A stretch of 64,000 nt of DNA from Nocardia sp. BMG111209 (GCF_000381925.1 NZ_KB907307.1:2356001-2420000), one strand, 5' to 3'; shown: positions 22,224-31,671, counted from the stretch's first letter. Notes: a model not told the origin generated them from the letters alone. Numbers and translations: made by a program.

Positions 22224-23198
22224 ATGATCGTGCTCAACCGGTCCTCCCTGACCAGGTATCGCGTACATCTCGCCGAGGCCGGTCTGGTGCTGGCGCTCTA
22301 CGCCGCCTACGACGGCACCCGGTACCTGGTCCGCGGCGGTGCCGACGCCGCCGAACAGGACGCGCACACGGTGCTGCGGCTCGAGAACCTGGTGCGCCTG
22401 CACCCCGAGCAGTGGCTGAACCGGCTGTTCGCCACGCACTCCTGGCTCGGCGTTCCGGCCGACTACCTCTACGCGACGCTGCACTACGTGATGACCGCGG
22501 CGGTGCTGATCTGGCTGTGGCGCGCGCATCGCACCGCCTACCGGCACGGCCGCACCCAACTGGCGCTGGCGACGGTCACCGGGCTGGCCGGATTCGTCCT
22601 GTTCCCGACCATGCCGCCGAGGCTGCTCACCACCGGCGAGTACATCGATGTCATGTCCCAGCACGCGGCGGTCGGCTGGTGGGCCGACACCAGCGCGCCG
22701 CGCGCACTCGATTCGATGACCAACGATTTCGCCGCCATGCCCAGCCTGCACGTCGGCTGGGCCGTGTGGTGCGGGCTGATGATCCTCCGCCACGCCCGGC
22801 GACCCTGGGTGCGCGCACTCGGCGCGGCCTATCCGATGCTGATCCTGCTCGTCGTGATGGGCACCGCCAACCACTACCTCCTCGACGGCATCGCCGGCGC
22901 CGTCCTCATGCTGCTCGCGGGCTGGGCCGCCACCCCGTACCTGCGGCGATTCGATGCGATGACCGCTGCCCTGCGCGCACCGACCACCCCACGACTCGTG
23001 CACCGCGCACCCGAGCCGCCCTTGTCCACGCCCGCGACCGGTGCACTCGGCCAGGCCGAACACACCTCCGGACCACTCGGGATCCGGCACCCGACCCCGG
23101 TTCCGGTCGCCCTCGCCCGGGTGACCCCGGTCGAGCGACGCGCGGACGTGGTGCGGGTTTCGCCACTGGTGGGACCGCCGCATCGAAAATCGGCCTGA
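22224..23198 (+). CDS. PAP2-superfamily membrane protein, inositolphosphotransferase-like
   Basis: The 324-residue protein has about six membrane segments and PAP2-type catalytic motifs: MPSLHVGWAVW (motif 2, S-x-H) and ANHYLLDGIAGAV (motif 3, H-x4-D). The layout, with a Lys/Arg-poor first motif around FPTMPPRLL, matches the Aur1/Ipt1-like PAP2 subgroup often found in mycobacteria and nocardiae. Those proteins are proposed to move phospho-headgroups such as inositol phosphate or to act as lipid phosphatases. GGAGG lies about 9 bp before the ATG at 22224. The last 75 residues form a polar Pro/Arg-rich tail. Its promoter faces a TetR gene with the operator at 22179-22198, so expression is probably ligand-induced. 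Confidence 0.8.
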   Translation: MIVLNRSSLTRYRVHLAEAGLVLALYAAYDGTRYLVRGGADAAEQDAHTVLRLENLVRLHPEQWLNRLFATHSWLGVPADYLYATLHYVMTAAVLIWLWRAHRTAYRHGRTQLALATVTGLAGFVLFPTMPPRLLTTGEYIDVMSQHAAVGWWADTSAPRALDSMTNDFAAMPSLHVGWAVWCGLMILRHARRPWVRALGAAYPMLILLVVMGTANHYLLDGIAGAVLMLLAGWAATPYLRRFDAMTAALRAPTTPRLVHRAPEPPLSTPATGALGQAEHTSGPLGIRHPTPVPVALARVTPVERRADVVRVSPLVGPPHRKSA

Positions 23199-23336
23199 GG
23201 GCGCGTGCGGCCGAGGCGAGCCGCGACCGGATGCGACCGCCCGGTCGGTCTTCGGCCGGTGCGCGGCGCGCGACGGCGGTAGATTCTCAGCCGACGTGCC
23301 CGGATGATCCGGAGGGCAGGTCGGAGGGAGACGGTT

Positions 23337-24707
23337 GTGCGCGGCATCTGGTGGGAGGCCGATCGCTGGCGGGAACGCCTGCGTACCAACCTCTGGTTCG
23401 TACCCACCCTCGAGGTCCTGGTCGGGGTGCTGATCTTCACGATCACCCTGAGCCTGGACCGCGCGGCCTCGCACGGCGCGTTCCGGATCCCCTCGTGGGT
23501 GATCGGCGGCACCCCGGACGCGGCGCGTCAGGTGCTCACCGCGATCGCGGCCGCGATCATCACCGTGGTCGGCGTGGTCTTCTCGATCACGATCGTGGCG
23601 CTGACCCTCGCCTCCACCCAGTTCGGTCCGCGCATGTTGCGCAACTTCATCCGCGATCGCGGCACCCAGATCACCCTGGGCACCTTCGTCGCCACCTTCG
23701 TGTACGCGATCGCGGTGCTGGTGGTGCTCGGGCCGGACTTCGTGCCGCACATCGGGGTCACGGTGTCCATCGCGTCGCTGGTGCTGGATCTGGCCGTGCT
23801 GATCTACTTCATCAACCACATCGCGATGCAGATCCAGCTGCCGAACGTGATCGCCGATATCGCCCGCGATGTCAACGTCGCCGTCGACGCCAACCGCGAT
23901 CTGACCCCCACGACCGCCGAGCGTGGGCCCTCGACCGACGAACTGCTCGCCCTGCTCGCCGAATCCGGCGGTGAGGTGCGCACCACCAGCAGCGGATATC
24001 TGCAGTACATCCGGTACGAGCGCTTGGTCCGGCTGGCGGCCGACGCCGACGCGGTCATCCGATTGCCCTATCGCCCCGGGCATTTCCTCGCCGAGGGGCA
24101 GGTGGTGGCGACGGTCTGGCCCGCCGAGGCGGTCGACCGGATCGCGGAGAACTTCGTCCGCGGGCATGTCACGGGCTCGACCCGCAGTCTGGTGCAGGAC
24201 ATCTCGTTCGGGATCGATCAGCTGGTGGAGATCGCGCTGCGGGCGCTGGGCTCGTCCACCAACGACATCTTCACGGTGCTGACCTGTATCGACTGGCTCG
24301 GCGAATGTCTGGCCCGGATCGCCGTGGCCTGGGATCCGGCGCCGGTGCGGCGGGACCGGTTCGGGCGGGTCCGGGTGATCGCGTCCCAGGTCAGTTACGA
24401 GCGGCTCGTGCAGCGGGCCTTCGAGAAGATCCGCCAGGCCGGTCGCGGCGATCCGGCGGTGATGATCCGGCTGCTCGACGCGCTGGCCCGGATCTCCGAC
24501 AGCAACCCGGATCCCGAGCGCCGCCGGGTACTGATCGAGCAGGCCGCGATGATCGAACGCCAGATCGACGACACCATCCCCGAACCCGCCGACCGCGCCG
24601 ACGTCCTGCGACGCTGCCGGGTGTTCCACGCCGCCGCCGCGACGCCCGGAACCGGCGACACGCCGGACGGAACGAACGCCGAAACCGCCACGATCGCGCT
24701 CCGATAG
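23337..24707 (+). CDS. DUF2254 family membrane protein
   Basis: From the GTG 23337 (GGAGGGA upstream) the product has about 456 residues. It has a hydrophobic N-terminal half: LWFVPTLEVLVGVLIFTITL, AARQVLTAIAAAIITVVGVVFSITIVALTLAS, LGTFVATFVYAIAVLVVL and ASLVLDLAVLIYFINHI, giving four membrane helices. A soluble C-terminal domain follows (TTAERGPSTDELLALLA to the end). The motif TLASTQFGPRMLRNFIRD is a hallmark of the DUF2254 family. Its role is unknown; the loop plus cytosolic domain suggests a channel or sensor. It has no obvious operon partner. Confidence 0.85.
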   Translation: MRGIWWEADRWRERLRTNLWFVPTLEVLVGVLIFTITLSLDRAASHGAFRIPSWVIGGTPDAARQVLTAIAAAIITVVGVVFSITIVALTLASTQFGPRMLRNFIRDRGTQITLGTFVATFVYAIAVLVVLGPDFVPHIGVTVSIASLVLDLAVLIYFINHIAMQIQLPNVIADIARDVNVAVDANRDLTPTTAERGPSTDELLALLAESGGEVRTTSSGYLQYIRYERLVRLAADADAVIRLPYRPGHFLAEGQVVATVWPAEAVDRIAENFVRGHVTGSTRSLVQDISFGIDQLVEIALRALGSSTNDIFTVLTCIDWLGECLARIAVAWDPAPVRRDRFGRVRVIASQVSYERLVQRAFEKIRQAGRGDPAVMIRLLDALARISDSNPDPERRRVLIEQAAMIERQIDDTIPEPADRADVLRRCRVFHAAAATPGTGDTPDGTNAETATIALR

Positions 24708-24730
24708 CGGGGAATCCACCGTACTCGGAG

Positions 24731-26254
24731 ATGATTCACAGCTCGCGTTCAGAAATACGATCAAGAATTACGGGCGTGTTTCCTGCGCCGATGGACGTAC
24801 CGACGACGCCGCTGCCGACAACGAGCGTCGCCCCTCCCCCGCCCCCTCAGCTTCCCTCGGCAAACCTCAACCCGTACGGGGGTTTCCACCGAGGGTTGTC
24901 GCTGCTGCACGGCTGGCTCCCGCTGACCATCGAATTGGTCGCGCTCGCACTGCTGATCATCGCGATCGTGCGGCCGGGCCGGCGCTGGTGGCTGATCCGG
25001 GTGCCGATCTGCCTGGTGATCGCGCTGGTGGCGGCCCTGGGTGGCCTCTACTACATGAACGATCAGGGCCTGGCCTCCGATCCGGCGCCCGCGTTGCTGT
25101 GGGTGTGCGTGGGCGCCACCGCCGCCGCGATCGCGATCGCGATCGTCGGCTGGCCGCGCGCCCGCTGGTGGTACCGCGCCGTCGCCATCCTCGCGGTGCC
25201 GGTGACGGCGGCCAGCGCGGCCGTCGTGCTCAACCAGTGGGTGGGTTACTACCCGAGCGTGCAGTCGGCCTGGAACGCGCTGACCGCCGGCCCGCTGCCG
25301 CATCAGACCACGCTCAACGCGCTGGCCGGTATGCGCAACACGAATCCGAAGACCGGCGTGGTCGTGCCGGTGGACATCCCCACCAGCGGCAGCCACTTCC
25401 CGCACCGCACCGAGGACGTCTATCTGCCGCCGGCCTGGTTCGCCGGGCCGACCCCGCCCAAGTTGCCGGTGGTGATGATGATCGCCGGCGAATTCAACAC
25501 GCCCGGTGACTGGTTGCGCAGCGGCCAGATCATGCCCGATATCGACAGGTTCACCGCCGCCAACAACGGGCAGGCGCCGATCATGGTGTTCATCGACTCC
25601 AGCGGCTCGTTCAACAACGACACCGAATGCGTCAACGGCCCGCGCGGCGACGCCGCCGACCATCTGACCAAGGACGTCGAACCCTATGTGGAGCAGAAGT
25701 TCAACGCGTCCGCGGATCCGGCCAACTGGGCCGTGATCGGCTGGTCGATGGGCGGCACCTGCGCGATCGACCTGACCGTCATGCATCCGGAGCTGTTCCA
25801 CACCTTCGTCGACATCGCCGGTGACATCGGCCCGGTGTCCGGCAACAAGGAGCAGACGATCAACCGGCTGTTCGGTGGTAACGCCGCCGCCTGGGAGGCC
25901 TTCGATCCGGTGACCGTGATGCAGAAGCACGGCCCGTACACCGGGGTGGCCGGTCTGTTCGACGATCTGACCCCGCCCAAGCGGATGACCGGCGGCAGCG
26001 GCAAGACGCCCAACTTCCAGATGCCGAAGGTGTCGGAGGATCAGGTCGGCTTCGGCGGTCAGGACGGTGTCATGGACACCGGTGAGGTCGGCGCGGCCGA
26101 GAAGCTGTGCGAGACCGGGCACGCGCTCGGCATCGACTGCACGATCCACACCACCGAGGGCGGCCACACCTGGCAGTTCGCCTCCGCGGCGTTCCGCTCG
26201 TCGCTACCGTGGGTGACGGCCCGGCTGGGCCTGCCGGTCGCCGTCACGCAGTGA
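24731..26254 (+). CDS. Membrane-anchored esterase, alpha/beta hydrolase (esterase D / antigen 85-like fold)
   Basis: The protein of about 507 residues has four N-terminal membrane segments (HGWLPLTIELVALALLIIAIV, VPICLVIALVAALGGLYYM, LLWVCVGATAAAIAIAIVGW, AVAILAVPVTAASAAVVL). A catalytic domain of about 320 residues follows on the outer face, with nucleophile motif GWSMGG, the oxyanion region VMMIAGEFNTPGDWL, and a C-terminal His in TTEGGHTWQF. It looks like the esterase-family proteins of mycolic-acid bacteria related to antigen 85 and may act on mycolyl or other wall esters. The start is uncertain: the ATG 24731 has a GGAG directly adjacent; the ATG 24791 (MDVPTTPL) has no visible ribosome site. 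Confidence 0.78.
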   Translation: MIHSSRSEIRSRITGVFPAPMDVPTTPLPTTSVAPPPPPQLPSANLNPYGGFHRGLSLLHGWLPLTIELVALALLIIAIVRPGRRWWLIRVPICLVIALVAALGGLYYMNDQGLASDPAPALLWVCVGATAAAIAIAIVGWPRARWWYRAVAILAVPVTAASAAVVLNQWVGYYPSVQSAWNALTAGPLPHQTTLNALAGMRNTNPKTGVVVPVDIPTSGSHFPHRTEDVYLPPAWFAGPTPPKLPVVMMIAGEFNTPGDWLRSGQIMPDIDRFTAANNGQAPIMVFIDSSGSFNNDTECVNGPRGDAADHLTKDVEPYVEQKFNASADPANWAVIGWSMGGTCAIDLTVMHPELFHTFVDIAGDIGPVSGNKEQTINRLFGGNAAAWEAFDPVTVMQKHGPYTGVAGLFDDLTPPKRMTGGSGKTPNFQMPKVSEDQVGFGGQDGVMDTGEVGAAEKLCETGHALGIDCTIHTTEGGHTWQFASAAFRSSLPWVTARLGLPVAVTQ

Positions 26255-26274
26255 ACTCGCACCGCAGTGATCAC

Positions 26275-26311
26275 CCGCCCGGCACGGTCGCACCGCGATC
26301 GTGCCGGGCGG
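26275..26311. terminator. Bidirectional terminator hairpin
   Basis: CCGCCCGGCACG (26275-26286) pairs perfectly with CGTGCCGGGCGG (26300-26311), with a 13-base loop, between the converging stops of the esterase (26254) and the uridine-kinase-like gene (26313). Confidence 0.8.
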
Positions 26312-26312
26312 T

Positions 26313-26930
26313 TCAGCGGGGCTGCCGGATCCGGGCCGCGGGCCGGTCGCGGTGGTCCCAGGCCACCAGGATGTCCGGCTCGGCCGCGGTGTCGCGGCGG
26401 TGCCGCAGCAGCGCCTCGACCGTGAAGGCGGTCGCCGGATCCGCCGCGCGGCGCAGGGCCCCCTCCGACAGCCGCAGCTCGACGGTCAGATCGAAGTCCA
26501 GGCCGCGTCCCAACAGCATCGGCCCGGCCACGAGCAGCACCGTATCCCCGTTCGCCGCAACGGTTCTCGCGCGGGCGGAGCGATCGGTGCGCTCGTCCCA
26601 GAGCGCGGGCAGCCAGCGGTTGTCGCGCCGGAGTGCTTGCAGCACTTCCCGGTCCAGTCCCGCGTAGTCGAACCAGGCTGTCCGATAGGACATCTCGTCG
26701 CGACCGAACTCGTAGCGCAGCGACGCGGGCCGGACGAAATCGTGCAGCGACACCACCGCGGCGGCGCGGCCGCGGGTGCGCAACCGGTCCGCGATCCCGC
26801 CCGCGAAGGCCGCCGGATCGGCCGCGTCGGCGCCCTCGATCGCCACCACGGTGTGGCCGGTGCGCGCCGCGGCCCGCTCGGTGACCAGGTCGCTCAGGGC
26901 GTCGGCGGTGATGGCGGTGAACTCGGGCAC
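26313..26930 (-). CDS. Uridine kinase-like P-loop protein with degenerate Walker A
   Basis: The 205-residue product (GTG start at 26930) has the shape of bacterial uridine kinase-like proteins: an N-terminal strand, VVSLHDFVRPASLRYEFGRD, then YRTAWFDYAGLDREVLQALR, with the DFyrp-like D-F and the conserved Y-x-x-W-x-D-Y segment. However, the expected GxxGAGKT/S loop reads HTVVAIEGADAADPAAFAGG, so the Gly-Lys-Ser/Thr core is gone. Phosphotransfer by the usual mechanism therefore looks unlikely, unless this is a regulatory or scaffold homologue. It is divergent from the tesB gene with 64 bp between starts. Confidence 0.6.
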   Translation of the reverse strand: MPEFTAITADALSDLVTERAAARTGHTVVAIEGADAADPAAFAGGIADRLRTRGRAAAVVSLHDFVRPASLRYEFGRDEMSYRTAWFDYAGLDREVLQALRRDNRWLPALWDERTDRSARARTVAANGDTVLLVAGPMLLGRGLDFDLTVELRLSEGALRRAADPATAFTVEALLRHRRDTAAEPDILVAWDHRDRPAARIRQPR

Positions 26931-26994
26931 CGATCCATCATGTCCGATTCGCCGTACCGTAGCGTGAGCTCGACCGGCGAGGGAAGGACGAGAC

Positions 26995-27816
26995 ATGGCC
27001 ACGATCGAGGAGGCATTGGAGATCGAACGCCTGGAGCGGGACATCTTCCGCGGCGCGTCGGTCCGGACCCAGTTGCCGCGGACCTTCGGCGGGCAGGTTG
27101 CCGGGCAGGCGCTGGTCGCCGCGGTCCGCACCGTCGAACCCCGCTTCGAGGTGCACTCCCTGCACGGCTATTTCCTCCGGCCCGGTAATCCCGCCGAACC
27201 CACCGTCTTCCTCGTCGAGCGCATCCGCGACGGCCGCTCGTTCTCCACCCGCCGGGTCACCGGCGTCCAGGACGGTGAGGCGATCTTCACCATGTCGGCC
27301 TCCTTCCACGTCGGTGACGAAGGGCCCAACCATCAGGACGCGATGCCGAAAGTGCCGGGGCCGCAGGACGTCCCGGAGGACAGCGCGAGCTGGAGCGAGG
27401 AGCGCGCGTGGCGGATGCGGGAATGGGAGCACTGGGACATCCGCTCGATTCCGGCCGCGGCGGCCGCGCACCACAGCAGTCTCGCTGCGCAGCAACAGAT
27501 CTGGTTCCGCTATCGGCACCCGCTGCCCGACGACCCGCTGTTCCACGTCTGCACGCTCGCATATATGAGTGATATGTCCCTGCTGAGCAGCTCGCTGGTA
27601 CCGCACCCGGACGCGCACACCCAGAACGCCTCGCTCGATCACGCCATGTGGTTCCTGCGCCCGTTCCGCGCCGACGAGTGGCTGCTGTACGACCAGTTCT
27701 CCCCCTCCGCGGGCTGGGGCCGCGGCCTCACCGGGGGTCGCATCTTCAAGGAGAACGGCGAACTGGTCGCCTCCGTGGTGCAGGAGGGCATGATCCGCTA
27801 CCAGCGCACGACGTGA
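26995..27816 (+). CDS. tesB: Acyl-CoA thioesterase II (TesB)
   Basis: TesB, 273 residues, hydrolyses medium- to long-chain acyl-CoA with a double hotdog fold. Both halves are clear: N-terminal [20 protein letters not shown] with [13 protein letters not shown], and C-terminal [28 protein letters not shown], with the catalytic Asp in the conserved SLDHAMWF. It opens a + strand run, tesB-pdxT-yebC. In M. tuberculosis (tesB2, snoP and Rv2603c), as I recall it, the same three genes sit together but in the opposite orientation relative to pdxS. Confidence 0.93.
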   Translation: MATIEEALEIERLERDIFRGASVRTQLPRTFGGQVAGQALVAAVRTVEPRFEVHSLHGYFLRPGNPAEPTVFLVERIRDGRSFSTRRVTGVQDGEAIFTMSASFHVGDEGPNHQDAMPKVPGPQDVPEDSASWSEERAWRMREWEHWDIRSIPAAAAAHHSSLAAQQQIWFRYRHPLPDDPLFHVCTLAYMSDMSLLSSSLVPHPDAHTQNASLDHAMWFLRPFRADEWLLYDQFSPSAGWGRGLTGGRIFKENGELVASVVQEGMIRYQRTT

Positions 27817-27877
27817 CCGGGAGCACAGTCGGCGGGTGCGGAAAAGGCGGGCGTGGCCTGCTCGTATGCTGTTTTTC

Positions 27878-28495
27878 GTGACACCGACGATTGGCGTGCT
27901 GGCCCTGCAGGGCGATGTGCGCGAGCATTTCCACGCGCTGGCCGAATGCGGCGCGCAGGCGGTGACCGTGCGCCGGCCCGCCGAACTGGCGGAGGTGGAC
28001 GGGCTGGTCCTGCCCGGCGGCGAGTCGACCACGATCAGCAAACTGCTGCAGGTGTTCGAGCTGCTGGAGCCGCTGCGGGAGCGGCTGCGCGCGGGTATGC
28101 CCGCCTTCGGCTCGTGCGCGGGCATGATCATGCTGGCCACCGAGGTGCTCGACACCCGGCCCGATATGCGGACCCTCGAGGGTATCGATATGACGGTGCG
28201 GCGCAACGCCTTCGGCCGCCAGGTCGACTCCTTCGAAACCGATCTGGACGTGACCGGGCTCGACGACGGGCCCGTCCGGGCCGTGTTCATCCGGGCGCCC
28301 TGGGTGGAGCGGGCCGGCGACGGCGTCGAGGTGCTGGCCCGCGTGCCGGACGGCCCGTTCGCGGGTCGTATCGTGGCGGTACGGCAGGGCGCGGTGCTGG
28401 CCACCTCGTTCCATCCCGAGGTGACCGGTGACCTGCGGTTTCACCGCCTGTTCGTGGATTCGATCATCCGGGGCGGGGTCGGCGCGCCCCGGTAG
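27878..28495 (+). CDS. pdxT: Pyridoxal 5'-phosphate synthase glutaminase subunit PdxT
   Basis: PdxT (about 205 residues) releases ammonia from glutamine and hands it to PdxS. It shows the nucleophile elbow [12 protein letters not shown] (Cys), the early [12 protein letters not shown] and [13 protein letters not shown] motifs, and the catalytic His-Glu of [10 protein letters not shown] use the GTG 27878, which gives [14 protein letters not shown]; the in-frame ATG at 27866 is a fair alternative. It lies 61 bp after tesB and 81 bp before yebC. Its partner pdxS is 3.3 kb away on the other strand, an unusual separation. Confidence 0.93.
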   Translation: MTPTIGVLALQGDVREHFHALAECGAQAVTVRRPAELAEVDGLVLPGGESTTISKLLQVFELLEPLRERLRAGMPAFGSCAGMIMLATEVLDTRPDMRTLEGIDMTVRRNAFGRQVDSFETDLDVTGLDDGPVRAVFIRAPWVERAGDGVEVLARVPDGPFAGRIVAVRQGAVLATSFHPEVTGDLRFHRLFVDSIIRGGVGAPR

Positions 28496-28576
28496 CACAA
28501 TCCCACCCGGCCGGGACAGTAGACTGGCACAGTTGTCTGCCCGGACTTCGAGCAACCGACGTGAAGGAAGTAGGGA

Positions 28577-29329
28577 ATGAGCGGCCACTCCAAATGGGCC
28601 ACCACCAAGCACAAGAAGGCCGGAATCGATGCCAAGCGCGGCAAGCTCTTCGCCAAGCTGATCAAGAACATCGAGGTCGCGGCCCGTACTGGCGGTGGTG
28701 ATCCTGGAGGAAACCCGACGCTGTACGACGCCATCCAGAAGGCGCGCAAGAGCTCGGTGCCGCTGGACAACATCGAGCGCGCCCGCAAGCGCGGCGGTGG
28801 TGAAGAGGCCGGCGGCGCCGACTGGCAGACCATCATGTACGAGGGCTACGGCCCCGGCGGCGTGGCGGTCCTGGTCGAATGCCTCACCGACAACCGCAAC
28901 CGCGCCGCCGGCGAGGTCCGCGTCGCGGTCACCCGCAACGGCGGCAACATGGCCGACCCGGGTTCGGTGGCCTACCTGTTCGGCCGCAAAGGCGTTGTCA
29001 CCCTGGAGAAGAACGGCCTGTCCGAGGACGACGTCCTGGGTGCGGTGCTCGACGCCGGCGCCGAGGACGTGAACGATCTCGGCGAGGAGTTCGAGATCAT
29101 CTCGGACCCGAGCGATCTGATCGCGGTGCGCACCGCGCTGCAGGAGGCCGGAATCGACTACGACTCCGCCGAATCCGGCTTCCAGCCCTCGGTCTCGGTA
29201 CCCGCCGACGCGGAACTGGCCCGCAAGGTGTTCAAGCTGGTCGACGCGCTGGAAGACTGCGACGACGTGCAGAACGTGTACACGAATGTCGATGTGTCCG
29301 ACGAGGTTCTGGCCGAACTCGACGCATAG
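28577..29329 (+). CDS. yebC: YebC/PmpR-type transcription or translation regulator
   Basis: The 250-residue protein has the unmistakable N-terminus [20 protein letters not shown], then [13 protein letters not shown] and the [23 protein letters not shown] block. YebC-type proteins are DNA-binding regulators, and recent work links homologues to relief of ribosome stalling at polyproline. In this genome they could help translate proline-rich SecD-like sequences, but that is inference. A ribosome site (GAAGGAAGTAGGG) lies just before the ATG. A strong terminator hairpin follows at 29349-29394. Confidence 0.95.
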   Translation: MSGHSKWATTKHKKAGIDAKRGKLFAKLIKNIEVAARTGGGDPGGNPTLYDAIQKARKSSVPLDNIERARKRGGGEEAGGADWQTIMYEGYGPGGVAVLVECLTDNRNRAAGEVRVAVTRNGGNMADPGSVAYLFGRKGVVTLEKNGLSEDDVLGAVLDAGAEDVNDLGEEFEIISDPSDLIAVRTALQEAGIDYDSAESGFQPSVSVPADAELARKVFKLVDALEDCDDVQNVYTNVDVSDEVLAELDA

Positions 29330-29348
29330 CCCGCCGGGACTTCTCGCA

Positions 29349-29394
29349 CCACCGCGCAGGCCGCCTCGCTACGGAGAGGCGGCCTGCGCGGTGG
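29349..29394. terminator. Very strong 19-bp stem terminator after yebC
   Basis: The arms 29349-29367 and 29376-29394 pair perfectly over 19 bp with an eight-base loop (GCTACGGA). It lies between the converging stops of yebC (29329) and the oxidoreductase gene (29416), so it can end both transcripts. Confidence 0.88.
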
Positions 29395-29415
29395 ATGCTG
29401 CTGCGCCGGAATACC

Positions 29416-30381
29416 TCAGTCGACGGTGAGCACCAATTTGCCTACGGTGCGGCCGGTTTGGCCGAGGGCATGTGCCTTGGCGGCCTCCGACAGCGGGTAC
29501 ACCCCGGCGATCGTGGGCCGCAGCGCACCGGATTCGGCCAGTTCGGTCAGCGCGGCCATCCCGGCGTGATCCGCCTCCACCAGCAGGGTTTCGGCCCGTT
29601 TCCCGGCCTGCTCGGCGGCCGTGCGGAGCGTGTCGGCGTCGTCGCGGGCACGCAGGGTGATCACGAGCCCGCCGGGCCGCAGCGTCGCGATCGAGCGGAC
29701 CGCGTTCGCGGCGTCGATCGCGTCCAGCACGACATCGACGTCGTGCACCACCTCCGCGAAATCCACGGCGCGGTAATCGATCACCTCGTCCGCGCCGATA
29801 CCGCGCAGGTATTCGTGGTTGGCGGCGCTCGCCGTGCCGATCACGTACGCGCCCAGCGACTTCGCGATCTGCACCGCGAAGTGCCCGACCCCACCGGCCG
29901 CGGCGTGGATCAGGATCCGTTGTCCCGCCTGAAGATCCGCGGTGTCGACCAGGGCCTGCCGCGCGGTCAGGGCGGCCAGTGGGATCGCGGCGGCCCGCAC
30001 GTGGTCGAGATTGCGCGGCTTGCGGGCGAAGGCGCGGGTCGGGCCGACCACGTATTCGGCCGCCGCGCCGTGGCCGTGCGGATAGGGCAGCATGCCGAAC
30101 ACCTCGTCACCGGGCCGGAACAGCGTGACGCCCAGGCCGGTCGCCGCGACCACGCCGGAGACGTCCCAGCCCAGGACGTACGGTGGCGGCGGGAGGAACA
30201 GGCCGGTCCGGGCCCGGTGGGCCCAGTCGGTCGGGTTGAGGGCGGTCGCCCGTACCCGGACCAGGATCTCGCTCGGGCCCGGCTGCGGCACCGGCAGTTC
30301 GATCTCGTGCAATACCTCGGGTCCGCCGACGCTGTCCTGGCCGATGGCGCGCATGGTGTCCGGAATCGGGTTCGTGGTCAT
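29416..30381 (-). CDS. MDR-type NADPH:quinone oxidoreductase
   Basis: The 321-residue protein (ATG 30381) has the GroES-like domain with ALNPTDWAHRARTG and YVLGWDVSGVV, and a Rossmann fold with ILIHAAAGGVGHFAVQIAKSLGA. It ends GRTVGKLVLTVD. The zinc-binding loop is absent, placing it among zinc-less quinone/enone reductases. Its promoter lies in a 70-bp gap shared with a divergent GlxA-type regulator, so it is a likely target of that regulator. It is not closely similar to the other MDR gene at 4973-5902. Confidence 0.88.
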   Translation of the reverse strand: MTTNPIPDTMRAIGQDSVGGPEVLHEIELPVPQPGPSEILVRVRATALNPTDWAHRARTGLFLPPPPYVLGWDVSGVVAATGLGVTLFRPGDEVFGMLPYPHGHGAAAEYVVGPTRAFARKPRNLDHVRAAAIPLAALTARQALVDTADLQAGQRILIHAAAGGVGHFAVQIAKSLGAYVIGTASAANHEYLRGIGADEVIDYRAVDFAEVVHDVDVVLDAIDAANAVRSIATLRPGGLVITLRARDDADTLRTAAEQAGKRAETLLVEADHAGMAALTELAESGALRPTIAGVYPLSEAAKAHALGQTGRTVGKLVLTVD

Positions 30382-30451
30382 GAACCCAGCATGCCGTGGG
30401 CCGCGCCACCCGCGAAATGGCATGATTGCCACTCTTCGATAGGATCGTGCC

Positions 30452-31456
30452 ATGACCGTCGCGGTACCGCACCGCGTCGTCGTGCTGGCGCTCGACGGCG
30501 TGTACCCGTTCGAACTCGGCATCCCGACCCGGGTGTTCGGCTCCGCCGACGACCGTTACGAGGTGCTCACCTGCTCGGTCGACGGCCGGCCGGTCCGGTC
30601 CGGCGCCGACTTCGACATCGCGGTCCGGCACGACGCCGCCATACTGGAAACCGCTGACACCGTGGTGATTCCACCCTGCGACATCGTCGCCATCATGGAA
30701 GACGGCCTGCCGCCGCCGCTTTCGGCCGCGCTCGCGCGAATCCCGGTGGGCGCCAGGCTGGTATCCATCTGCACCGGCGCCGCAGTGGTCGCCGCGGCCG
30801 GCCTGCTGGACGACCGCCCGGCGACCACCCACTGGAATGCCACCGAACGGTTCCGCACCGCGTTCCCCCGGGTCCGGCTGGATCCGGATGTGCTGTACGT
30901 CGGCGACGGCACCCTGTTCACCTCGGCCGGCGCGGCCGCCGGCGTGGACCTCTGCCTGCACCTGATCCGCCTCGATCACGGCAGCGAGGTCGCCAACACC
31001 GTGGCCCGCCGGTGCGTGGTGCCGCCGTGGCGCGACGGCGGCCAGGCCCAGTACATCGAGCAGCCCGTGCCGCGGACCACCTCCACGGGTACCGGCGAGG
31101 CCCGCGACTGGGCACTGCGGCATCTGAATCTGCCGCTGACCTTGAGTGATCTGGCCCGCCGGGCCGGGATGAGCGGCCGCACCTTCGCCCGCCGCTTCCG
31201 CGAGGAGGTCGGCATCAGTCCGGGCCGCTGGCTGATCCAGCAACGCCTGTTCCGGGCCCGCGAACTGCTGGAATCCACCGATCTGCCGATCGACCGGGTG
31301 GCCGCCGAGGTGGGTTTCGCCACCTCGGCATCACTGCGGCAGCATCTACACGAGGCGATCGGCGTCTCCCCGCTGATGTACCGCCGCACCTTCCGTGCGG
31401 GCCCGGCAGACGACCCACACAACGGGGCCACGCTCGCAACATTCGGCCGAACATGA
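30452..31456 (+). CDS. GlxA-family transcriptional regulator (DJ-1/PfpI domain plus AraC HTH)
   Basis: The 334-residue regulator has a DJ-1/PfpI-like sensor domain at about residues 7-185: LDGVYPFELGIPTRVFG, DTVVIPP, and the nucleophile-elbow remnant LVSICTGAAVVAAAGLLD with Cys. A double AraC-type helix-turn-helix occupies about residues 215-315 (LTLSDLARRAGMSGRTFARRF and PIDRVAAEVGFATSASLRQH). It diverges from the quinone-oxidoreductase-like gene with a 70-bp shared promoter, which it probably controls. A perfect AGCGGC microsatellite begins 36 bp after its stop. The ligand is unknown. Confidence 0.9.
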   Translation: MTVAVPHRVVVLALDGVYPFELGIPTRVFGSADDRYEVLTCSVDGRPVRSGADFDIAVRHDAAILETADTVVIPPCDIVAIMEDGLPPPLSAALARIPVGARLVSICTGAAVVAAAGLLDDRPATTHWNATERFRTAFPRVRLDPDVLYVGDGTLFTSAGAAAGVDLCLHLIRLDHGSEVANTVARRCVVPPWRDGGQAQYIEQPVPRTTSTGTGEARDWALRHLNLPLTLSDLARRAGMSGRTFARRFREEVGISPGRWLIQQRLFRARELLESTDLPIDRVAAEVGFATSASLRQHLHEAIGVSPLMYRRTFRAGPADDPHNGATLATFGRT

Positions 31457-31491
31457 GGATTTCCGGTGTGATTCGACACCGGGCAGAGCTC

Positions 31492-31671
31492 AGCGGCAGC
31501 GGCAGCGGCAGCGGCAGCGGCAGCGGCAGCGGCAGCGGCAGCGGCAGCGGCAGCGGCAGCGGCAGCGGCAGCGGCAGCGGCAGCGGCAGCGGCAGCGGCA
31601 GCGGCAGCGGCAGCGGCAGCGGCAGCGGCAGCGGCAGCGGCAGCGGCAGCGGCAGCGGCAGCGGCAGCGGC
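31492..31671. repeat. Perfect hexanucleotide repeat (AGCGGC)x30
   Basis: Thirty consecutive, unbroken copies of AGCGGC occupy 180 bp, 36 bp after the regulator stop and 175 bp before the end of pdxS. The frame on the + strand reads Ser-Gly; other frames read poly-Ala-like or Pro-Leu, so any open frame here is a repeat artefact. A short frame from an ATG at 31453 reads through it, but has no convincing gene signals. Copy number probably varies by slippage. Confidence 0.95.
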
